DNA of 64,000 bases, from positions 25,726,364-25,790,363 of the forward strand of contig CM051028.1 in assembly GCA_027627225.1 (NCBI GenBank), read 5' to 3'. A program made the translations under genes and the position numbers. This document shows positions 34,743 to 46,700 of the stretch, in pieces. This DNA is from Congeria kusceri (taxonomy: Eukaryota; Mollusca; Bivalvia; Myida; Dreissenidae). Below the pieces are notes generated by a model. The model was given only the letters and a program-made list of their open reading frames with translations, did not search any database and had not been told where the DNA came from. Positions within the stretch are counted from its first letter, which is position 1. Every line of letters begins with the position of its first letter.

Positions 34743-37700
34743 CTGGAATGCAATGCATAGTAGTAATGTATTAAATAGAGGATACCTGTACCAATGCATA
34801 GTAGTAATGTATTAAATAGAGGATACCTGTACTTGTTGGTTTCGGTACAATATAGATTTTTGATTTATGAGTGATCATACAAATTTATATTTTCTATGAA
34901 CACGAGTAAATCAAAATCGATATTCTGCTGAAACCAACAATTGAATTTTTTTATTTTATTTTATACTTAAAAATTTGTCATTTTGGTATTTTTCTCACTT
35001 CTCAGTGAAAAAGTAGTTCCATTATCAAAGTGATAATTTTCACTGTTTTAAAACAGTAAATTACCAATTTTATTGCAGTGATATTTCCTTATAAACCACC
35101 AGAAAGCATAAAATAAAGATCGACATTGCACGTGCTCCTATACCAACACACTACAACAAATAAGTAACAAGCATTAACAAACTCTATGTGTTACTAATAA
35201 TATTTTTTGTACAAAACTCCATACATATAATATAATATTAGGTGCATACTATGATTTAAGTGTGGAATAGTTTATGTATATGGATACAGTCACACATGGA
35301 TCAGTGACAAGAAATAAATTGTGATCAAGAACATACAAAATATAGAATTTTTGGAAGGATTAAATGATGTTAAGTACATTTTAAACACATAGAAACAACT
35401 ATATTCTTTTTTTTTTCAAAATCAATTTTTCAATAAGCAAGCATAAGTTTCTGATGCTTACTGAGCTCAGGAAAAATGGGTAGGCGTCCTTTGGAACCTT
35501 GTCTTTAAAACCTCGAGCCTGAAGCAATTCAACACTTTATGAATATTTACCAATATAAATACTTTAAATACTCTTCCATTAAATTCATTTTTCACAATGT
35601 TTACTAGATCTACCTGACGGCACTTGATGTGTAAATGATGCCATTAAATAAGGGAATCACACCAACTGAATAAAAAGAAATGATCGGTAACTTTCTGCTA
35701 TTTTAGATTTTAATTGCTCTGCTAAACAGTATGTACAGTATAACTTCTTTAACTCGAGCATCGATAACTCATATACCTATGGTAACTCAAGCAAATCCCA
35801 AAGTCCTGGCAAAATCATTAATACTTTTATCAGAAATTACCGCATTTAACTCGAGCATCGATAACTTGATAACTTGAGCCCATATGTCGGTCCCTAATCC
35901 AGTGTACAATTGAAATTTTCTCTCGGTAAGACGAGGAGATTGTTCACACCTCTATGTAGTGACCGTCTAGCAGGTGTAAACCGTTCACATCTTGTGACAG
36001 CCACGAACAGATTAAGGGTAACCACTCGTGTTCTCAATTTAATACTTTCTCAACAAATGTCAACAAAAGGAATTTATATAGCCTAAATAAGAAAACTGAT
36101 ATGCTCCTTCATTAGCTTTTTATTTTATGGGTATGTACTGTAAAACATATTATGCTTATAGAATAATACTTACAACTTAGCATTTTTATTGCATATGAGG
36201 CGCATCGTTGGAAAACCGGTCTTAATGCATGTGCGTAAAGTGTCATCCCAGATTAGCCTGTGCAGACTGCACAGGCAAATCCAAATCCAGGATGGCACCT
36301 TCCGCCTACAGTGGATTTATGTTTAGAAGAGACTTCCTTGAAGCAAAAAATACCATAAAAGCGGAAAGTACGGTCCTGGATTAGCCTGTACGGACTGCAC
36401 AGGCTAATCCGGACAACACTTTACGCACATGCATTAAGTCCGGTTTTCCCACGACCTGCCTCATATATACTTTATTGTATATTTTTATAAACATAATTAA
36501 CAATTTAACATTGAAAGTATTAATGTTACCGACTTATAATTAATTACTCTGATGATTGAACATTTTAGTGAATATTTATCACTCGTCAGTATGGACACCT
36601 TGACAACTCGAGACCTTCGATAACTTGAGCATTTTCGTCAACCAGTTTCGACCTCGAGTTAATGAAATTTTACTGTATTTACATAACAAGGCAATATAAT
36701 GTCACTTTTTAAGTTGTAAGTCTTAGCAACATATTATACCGTGTTCAAGTGTATGTGAGCCTGACTGGCAATTTCGTACGCTAAATCTTTCAAACAGGTG
36801 TCATCTTTCTGTCGAAGAACCTGCTCCTGGGAAACTTTGTGCTGAAAGAAAATAAATGTTAGTTTAAACCATTTTATTTTATCTCAGAGGCTTGTTGAGA
36901 CACTTTTGATTCTGTTTCCTGGGCAGAACCAGTGCTTTGATTAGTGCTCTGAAAAAATTAATGCAAAGACAGCATTACACCAACAAATGTTTTCAATGAT
37001 ATTGCCACAATAATATAAATATTGTTCAACATTTTTATTTTAAATTAATTTTGTTTTTGTTTTTTTCTATTAACTGGTCAAATGACACAGGGCACACCAA
37101 AAGAAAGCAAATATATCTGTGATTTCCCAAACTATACTGAATTTTAAATGCTAGCCCTTTCTGTCTTCACAGCATACCAGTATACTGGTTTCTCATCATT
37201 GTAACATTTGAAACATTGCTTTTTTTTCAATGCTTGATTCACTTCCAACATTTTGCACCAGTTTAACAAACAACAAATTTGTCATACACATTTCTCAATT
37301 CTTAAAAAAACAACAAGACACTGTGTTTGATAAACACACATGCCCCCAGTTAGTGCTGAATTATTCAAAGACCAATTTCGGCCAAGGTCAAAGTATGGTT
37401 GGGTGATATGGGTGGATTGGGAATGGTTATAACTGTGTAAGTATCCAAGTGCTGCAATAAGTGGTGTTGGTGCTAGACGAAACAGTAAGATCTACTTAAC
37501 CTTGTCACGGACAAATGGATAGACGGAGGGACGGACAGGACAATTACTATATGCCTCCCGCATCAAGATGCTGGAGGCATAACAAGCTCAAGAAAACCTT
37601 TATCAGCAGTTCTATTGGCAGGTAGACCTTGCCCCGGCTTGCGTGATACCGGACACCTCGCAGATGTGTGACCAGCCCTTGACATCTACCCATGTGACTA

Positions 37701-40700
37701 GCCGCATGGTCAGCATTCAAATCTGCTATGCCTGCCAACCGATGAAATTTGGGGTTAGAAGACAGCACTATTGCTCTGCCTGCCAACCAATGAAATTTGG
37801 GGTTATATGAGAGCACTGTTGCTCTTCCTACCAGCCAATGAAATGAGGGGTTAGAAAAGAGCACTTTTGCTATTCCTGCCAACCAATGAAATTTGGGATT
37901 AGAAGAGAGCACTTTTGCTATGCCTGCCAACCAACAAAATTTGGGCTTAGACGAGAGCACTTTTGCTATGCCTGCCAACCAATTATTTTTGGGGTTAGAA
38001 GAGAGCACTGTTGCTCTTCCTACCAGCCAATGAAATAGGGGGTAAGAAGAGAGCACTTTTGCTATTCCTGCGGACCAATGATATTTGGGGTTAGAAGAGT
38101 GCACTTTGCTATGCCTGCCAACCAATGAAATTTGGGGTTATATGAGAGCACTGTTGCTCTTCCTACCAGCCAATGAAATAAGGGGTTAAAAGAGAGCACT
38201 TTTGCTATTCCTGCCAACCAATGAAATTTGGGATTAGAAGAGAGCACTATTGCTATGCCTGCCAACCAATGAAATATGGGGTGAGAAGAAAGCACTACTC
38301 CTATGCCTGCCAACCAATTAAATTTGGGGTTAGAAGAGAGCACTTTTGCTATTCCTGCCAACCAATGAGATATGGGGTTAGAAGAGAGCACTACTCCTAT
38401 GCCTGCCAACCAATGAAATTATGGGTTAGAAGAAGCACTATTGCTATTTCTGCCTACCAATCAAATTTGGGGTTAGAAGAGAGCACTACTGCTATTCCTG
38501 CCAACTAATGAAATTAGGGGTTAAAAGAGAGCACTTTTGCTATGCCAACCAATGAAAAGTAGAGTTACGAAAGATTAGCATTCAAATCTGCTATGCCTGC
38601 CAACCAATGAAATTTGGGGTTAGAAGAGAAAAATGTGGAGTTACACTAAAATAGCATTCAAATCAACTACTATCATCCCTTTTAACCAATGATATGTGGG
38701 GTTACACAATACAAATATGACATTCCAAGCCATCCAAATAAATGTTAGGAAACAAAATATCAAAACATACTTCAACCAGATTTTAATGATAAGCTACAAA
38801 TGCAAAGGTAATATTCAAGCGTACAATGTAGCTAACATTTACGTTTTTTGTTATTTATTTACAACGATATGTTGTCGAATCGGTTTAATAACCTTTAGTT
38901 TGCAAGAGTAAATAGTTCAGACAAGACACTGTGTTTTCAGCTGCATCTTCTACATCCTTCAAACTTCTAAACTTATCTGTCTCAATTTGCTTCACCTGTA
39001 AAATAGATAACATATCCCAGTCGTTCAAAACTTCAAAGGGGCATATTGACAGTATTTCCCATCAATATAAACATATATTAAAACATATTCCTATTTTTCT
39101 GGAATATATTTTTCTAGTAGCAATAATTTATTAATGCAATCATTCAGAAAAAATATATACAAAGCCCATTTTTGTGGGATACACAGTTCCAGCTGGATTC
39201 GAATGCACCCCTACATAATCGCACACTTCAATAAAAACTTTCCTACACAACAAAACATTTATCATCGATGTTGCGCATGCGCGTCATGGTTCTCCATGTA
39301 TAATTCATTAATATCCATTTTACATCTACTTCTAATTTTCCCGCGCCTGCGAAAGTGTCACTGGTGACCACTGTTTATATAATACAATTATACATATTTG
39401 TCAACTGTTCATAGACACAAGGCAATCCTATTTAACAATGCTTCAATATTAATTTCTCTGTAGGTGAATTTTATTTTTGCAAATGTTATTGTCTATGTAC
39501 CATGAATACGCCTCTTTAAATGGCCCTTTATGTCATTATAATGTGTGCTATAAAGAAAACAGTTTTAAACCTATGAACTTTTTTTGCAGTTTTGACAACA
39601 CTCAAACAGTTTAATAAGCATATTTTAATTGAGTAACATAATTAGAAATGTATTTTGTCCATATTGACAATGGCCCTACTTAGAGAATGTGTTGTAACAA
39701 ATTAGATGTTTTAGTAATGCTTTGCTGTTTTTAGTGGATATAGAAAAGAATATCTGGACATTAGGTACACGTTCTTCAATAAGTATGTAAACAGAATACA
39801 CTTAAGATTGTTTAAAACCAGAAGCAAAATTTACTTTTATATAACATGATGAGTTTTTAACCCAACATTAATGCACCTATCAATATTTTCCCCGGCCGCG
39901 GGCATATACAGGACTTTAGGCTGAAAGCAAATTCCCAACCGGTGGGAATTTGACACGCCGAATGATTCCGGGTCTCGGGAAATAGACTTTGTTCGGATTT
40001 TTGATCCCGGTAATATTGGCCCCCTGGGCCATTTGATACACCAATTAAGCATCTCCCATTGAGGGGATTTAGACAAAAATGCTTGGCTCTAGGGTGGGGA
40101 ATTAGATTCCCAAAAATACAATACGTCAAATTCCCTGGGATTGTTCGCCCCCCCCCCCCCTCGCCTGTTTTTGCTGTAAATTAAAGTCAAATTACAAACA
40201 TCTTTTCTATCAAACTATTTTAAATTAATCCAAATGACAATTTATTCAGAATGTAAACAAATTCCAAATTTTAATATCAGTTCTACATAAAATAACTTTG
40301 TTAAATTTCTTAATGGCTGTAAGCATATATAAGCATATATGTTTGTATAAAATACAATCAATATGTATTTGTAACTTTAAAGGAACCTGTTGACAGATTG
40401 ACAAATTTGACAATTTCTAAAAATTTTGTCATATGTTCCAAAAATTAAAGAAAACTTATGAAAACAGTTATATAAAGGAGTGAAATTGCACTAATAACAG
40501 AGATATATTAGAAATTTCGTTAATAAGTAAGCATCAATTAAATTGGATAAAAATTAGTAAGTGTTTGTAACGCGAAACGATTCTGGAGTACTCCAGTACA
40601 TGTTGTTTTCGTTGAAAATGATGAAAACATGTGAATCCCTTACGTAACGTAAAAATTACACGAATATGTACTGGTACACGAATTAGAATGGCCAAGTGGT

Positions 40701-43700
40701 TAGGGCAGGAGACTTACCGATATGGAGGTCAACAGTTCGCTCCTCCGTGGCCGCACACATTTTTTTCTTTTTTAGTTCAGATTCTTTGCTTTTTCCAGTT
40801 ATGACATTTAAATGGCATATTTTAAAAATACAAAAATCTGTAAACAAGTCCATTAAAGGGAAATTTCAAGAAATTATTTCAATATCACCAAACAGCACTT
40901 GCCCTTTCATCTAAAATTCTTGTAAACCAGGCTTTGGACAATCTGTGCTTCTGTATATGCTGAAACAATTACAATGTTCTTGACTCAGAAAACAGAATAA
41001 TTCAAACGGGTGGTGAGTGTTAACCACTGACCGTCATATTTCAAAACTAAATGGTAACTGTACATAAACAAACCACTCACTTGATATTTTAATTTACAGA
41101 CACTGCGAATATACCTGCAAAACAACATCGGAAATTAAAACAAGACATCTAGTAATAAAAAGCAATTCCCCTGAAGAAAATATCTAGTAATGAGAATTTC
41201 AAGACATTCATGTTAAACGAGAAGTTCGGGATATCAAAGCATGAATGTACATGTTGTATTTCATAAAAAATGCTGATATATGACTTTTTCTAGGAATGTA
41301 TTAAATTCTTTAACAATAATCAAAGTATTATTGATTTCATTAGCAATACTAGACCATCTTCTTATGGAAACAGACAATATCAAAGTATTAATCTATAAAT
41401 TATTATCCTGCCAGTAAAATAATCTAAGTTTATCACTTTTAAGCAATGCAGAGACCAGCCACATACCTGTGCTAATTCCAGCAATATGGGAGCCACGGGT
41501 GGTTTGCCCTGAACACAAAACAGCATTACATTAATACTTTTCTGACATGTCATGTGAACTGCCATACTACTTAAGGCCCCCCCCATCCACCCCAAAAAAA
41601 AAGTTCCGTTTCTGGTCTCCTGCCCCAAAAAATAAGGGTCGGTAAGTAGGGATTATTTTAATTTTTTTTTTTTTTTTATATGATGGGAGAATGGTTTGTG
41701 TTATACACGGTAACAGTCTTTTTCAGTCTTTATTATTTTTGGACCAAAAATATGTAGGGTTGGCAGCAAAAGAAAAGGGTCGGTCGGGAGAAAAGAAACG
41801 TGACTTTTTTTTTGGGGGGGGGGGGGGGCTTAAGTACTTATGAGTATGTAACATAATACATGCAAAAAAAAGGATCAAACTTGAATTTAGACACAGTTCT
41901 AACTCTGTCATTTGCCAAATTAGCCAATAAAGACATTTCCATTTGGCTACAAGTTTTTCTTCATAAAACCCTATAAAATGTATTGAATTAGTAGAATTTC
42001 AAATGGTGAATTTGGCTAAATAATTTTTTTAGCCAGGGGAAGCCCTGTAAGACATTGTATATTGAGCAATTACATGTGACTTTTTAATTACCAATATGGG
42101 CAAATTGACTAATTTTTAAATACCTCATCACAAAATGTTAATTCATCGCATCATCTCATAAGTAAACTTCACTAGAAAAACACAGTTTGGAAACTTTAAA
42201 TCATCATAAGGTTTAATGTTGACAGTAATACTCAAATTTGTTTGCCATTTTTAAGATTGATAATACATTTATGCAAGTATATAATAATTATAATTGCCCC
42301 AAGCAATTTTTGGGGCCATTCAAACACTATTTATATGATTAAATATCTAACAAACAATAATATAATTATATACTTCTATTTTTAAAAAGCAAAACTTACC
42401 TCAAACGTGGCATTCAGAGAATCTTTCCAAAACTGAAATCTCATTAATGCTCTCATGTGATCTGTTGTCACATCCTGTACCTGGAAAAACAACCAACACA
42501 TACTTACATACCGATACGGGTAATAGGTGTGTAATGATATGCTGGTATACCGGTATATCGCCATATCAGATCTGGTATACCGGTATATCGCCATATCAGA
42601 TAATATATCATGATATGTGAATTACATACTGGTATTTAACGGTGTGTACTGTTTTTGTAAGAAACTATGCATTTTTATATGGGCAACATATGGTACAGAT
42701 CGCGATATATTACAGAATATTGCGATATATAGACGATATGTGTTTGTTTTCGGTGTGATAATGCGTAATATCATCACCGGAAAAAGGGAGACAATTAATA
42801 TTTTCACGAGGGCTTGCGCGAGTGAAAATATGTATATTGTCTCCCTTTCCGGTGACTGTATCACGCGTTATCACACCGAAAACAAAAAAAAATCTTTTTA
42901 TTTAAATGCTATTTGAATATTCTTTACGTTTGATTTTTATTTTGGGGATTTTCAACACTATATTTACAATATTACGTCCACACTATTTTCTCTATAATGC
43001 GTAGTAATCGGGATTAGTAATAAACATTCCAGCGCCATCTTGGATTACGATCAAACGTGCCGTGGATTAGATCTAGTTAAGCAACTTAAATCGCAATTTT
43101 TTTTGACTCAAGGCATTATCATAGCAGCGTGTTTACAGTATGACAGTCTACTATGCTACTCAGTCTATTCATAGACAACGCAGAATCAGTGTTTCTAAAT
43201 TTATTTAAGTTTAAATACAATTGGATACACGTAGTCGTTAAATCAAGAAGTTAACACACAATGCTGGCTTTAAATATATTTATGATAAAAGTACTTATTG
43301 AAAGTGAAAGTGCGTTCAGTTCTCCGAAATTAGTTTTCTAAAAATAGCGTGTGCATAGGTGTTATGATGTAAACAATAGTTAACACAGTCGCGATATTCA
43401 AACGCACATGTGTTTTCGCAAGTAATTTAAGCTGATTAAACTCTGAGATGCGCGTTAAAATGTAAAACAACAAAAGATGAACTGTTAGGAGTGTTTTGAA
43501 ATTGAATACTTAGACGTATAAAGTGTTTTCTATATTAATTATTCTGACTTAACAACACAATTGGATTAAAGTCGGTCAAGAATTTGAAGGAAACAAGATG
43601 GCGGAGAATTAAACGCTGAACACTACGTACTCACAAGAACACCTATTGGATACTTAAATACTTAAGAGTGGTTACTGGATATAAAAACTTAATACACAAA

Positions 43701-46700
43701 AAAAAATATAATTATGTGATTAATGAACACAATTTATTACTTAATGGTACACTGGATTCTTGTCATATTTTGGAAATGGAGAACAGGCAATACAGCAATT
43801 ATGTAAACAAAGGGAGACTACTGTTCATAGCAACAGTAAACAACAAGTGCGAGTGTAATATGCTGGGATGAAGAAAGTGCAAAGGATAAAATAAATATGT
43901 TGGATGCTAAAATTAAATTTGGACCAAGATGACGAGCTCCAATGCCTTGTGGGTAAAACTTGTACCCGCAAGGCATTGTCTTCTCTAGTCTGCTTGGCTC
44001 AATACGACTGAGGAAAATCCAAGAGAAAATAAGAGGAAAGACACTTTAATATATCAGAGAGGTATTCTTAACATTTGGTGTTATTAATCTTCACTACTTT
44101 TCTTTTTTGGTAATTCTGTATGATAAATGGTGACAACACCTACAATTAAATATTGTTCAAATCAAATAAAATTAAAAAGAGTCCATCACTGTGAGTGATA
44201 TAGGGATATATCTCACTGATATTTTTTCTATATTTCACTACTTAGCATTAAATAAACTATGATATTAGTCATGATATCGTTACACCCCTAACATGTAACA
44301 ACTCAAACTACAAGCTATTTTTAGGGAATCAGATACTTTATGTGACAGCTGATAAAAAAGATTTTATCATAAAGTTTAGAAGATTATACACCATGAATAT
44401 AAAGAAAAATATTCTGCACAAAAACAAAAATGTTTAGACAATTGCAGTAGATAATATAATATAAATAGATTTTCTTTTTGCAAAAATTTATATACTTTAT
44501 AGTAACTTACATTTTTGTACAATATTGGCAGTTATTTTGCTGTCTGATTTAATTCTGCATTTGCCTTTTTGTCATAGATTAAAATATAAAACTGTCATTA
44601 TATCCATCTGGAAATAAGTCATTTTGAACATTTGCACCTTAAAATTTGTACGACAATGTCTGCATTTCATATTAATTTTATATAAGACTTAAGTTTGAAG
44701 TTTAATAGTCATGGGACCTCAAAATGTATTTAATATCTATGAATAAGGACATAAACATATTCTCCACGGGCTATTCACCAATCAATATTTTCCCCCAGGG
44801 AGGGAGCAGAGGGCTGACCCAGGGGAATTTGACTAATTTTATTTTTGGGGGTTTAATTCCCCACCCTAGAGCCAAGCATATTTGTCTAAATCCCCTCAGT
44901 AGGAGATGCTAAAGATGTATTAAATGGCCCAGGGGCCAATATTACCCGTATCTAAAATCCGCCAGAAGTCTATTGCCCCAGGACCTGGAATCATTTTGGA
45001 ATCGCTTTTAGTCTAAAGTCCTGTATATGCCTGCCGCTCTCTCCTGGGGGAAAATACTGTAGGTGCACTAGGTAGACGACAATGAAACCACACAAAACCT
45101 GAGCTAATTCAATGTAGAAAGCCCTAAGAGCCAACGCAGCTGCCTGGCACTGCTTGTCGTACAGCAGAGTGCAGAGGAAGTTTTCATAGTCACACTTCCT
45201 AAAAGCAGACAAAACAAGTGCTGTCACTATCAGGTGACATATTTCCCCGAACACGATTTGAGCAAGTGCCACATTTACACCAAAATGAATCTTTGTAAAT
45301 AAAAGTGAATGAAAAACTTAATCTTTATTACTTCAGTCAAAATGGCTGCTCTGGAAAAACTTATGAAAAACTTTAATCAAAATGTCTAAGTTAAAAAAGG
45401 GGAATAAATCTGTAAAAATACAAAACAAAGTTATGGGGGTTGCTTTCCAAGGTGGAACCACTGACAATAAACAAGTACTTTAAGTTTCAAGTAAATACCT
45501 TTGATAGTATATAAGATACTGGACTTTATAAAAAAAATTTAACCTTGGCCAGACAGACTAACAGACGGACAGACGGATGCTTGGACGAATGGACGATTCA
45601 ATTTTAGTATGGCCACCTTTGGGGGCATAAGAAGCATACAGTTAGAAGCTATCTGTAAAAGAGTTGAAAGTAGCACAGGTTTAGAAAATGCTATACATGT
45701 AGAACATTTTTTATTACATTATAAATTATATATTATAAAACTTGGTAGACACCGCCTGTTGTAGAGTGTTTGTTTAAATTCTGAAAAAGTAGTTATGAAT
45801 GTTTGCTAGAGTGTCAAATATATAAATTTATGATAAAACCCTGAGCATCTGATAGGGGTTGACCCCATGTCTCAAGCTCTTGGGAGAGGCAGATACAAAC
45901 CATGTCGCCCACAAGCATGACTGATGGAAGTGCGTTATATACCAAACACTTCAGAAACCTTATGTCTTTAAGGTAAGAATTCATATCTGGACAGAACTAC
46001 AAACAGCCTTAGATATAATTCAGTACGTCACAACAATGGCCCCTTTATCTTGCAGACAATTGTTTAAAGGCTCGGTCACAACCCTATGCTGTTGCCACAG
46101 ACCACAAATCGACATGTTTTAGACCTCGTGACAAACGCATGCAAAACCATGTGGTGTTCATATGAGAATCGTGCAGTCACATCTGCCGCGCTGTTACATG
46201 TTTAACAGACCTCAGCTGTATCTGCGAATTGTATACTTTTACTGCATGGCGACCTTGCAGACCCCATACCATGGTAAATTGCATTTAATGTTGATGTACA
46301 GCCAACGCATAGGTCAACACAAGTTGTTCGCACGGTCTCCGCAATGGTATCTTGGCAGCAACAAAAACAACATTTTTTCATACAAAACCTACATGTATTT
46401 GTGCCATTTATAACTTAAAATCTGACATGTACATGAAAATACTATCGTTAAAATTTTTTAAATTGTCCATAATAAATTATTAAGTTTTGTTGAAAGTTGC
46501 AATTGTATTGTAAAACATGTGAAATACTTAGACAGAATATTGAAAGTGACAACGTATTACCAAAAGTATGCGTGCAACCTTAAATATGTATAAGAAGCAC
46601 ATGGTCGCCATGAGGTCGCAGAGCAATAACCCCACTTGTCATTCCCCACATGTCATTAACATGTCATTGTTTGCTTCATTCTTGTGGCACCGGTACATTT

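Noticed and set aside
35614..35665. Possible NDUFAF6 exon ([16 protein letters not shown] between TTATTCAG and GTAGAT)
   Set aside because: Phase is incompatible with both neighbours, and the 35462-35518 exon matches the human segment instead.
37547..38409. Long repetitive reading frames ([16 protein letters not shown] repeats) as a protein-coding gene
   Set aside because: The repeat is a 48-bp minisatellite in an intron; openness follows from unit length. Reported only as a finding about possible read-through.
37723..38640. CRISPR-like array
   Set aside because: Units abut without spacers and the genome is eukaryotic; it is a minisatellite.
41084..41117. Possible NDUFAF6 exon on the minus strand ([11 protein letters not shown] between TTTGCAG and GTGAGT)
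   Set aside because: It shifts the frame between exons 4 and 5. The 40903-40959 exon fits the family sequence and phases exactly.
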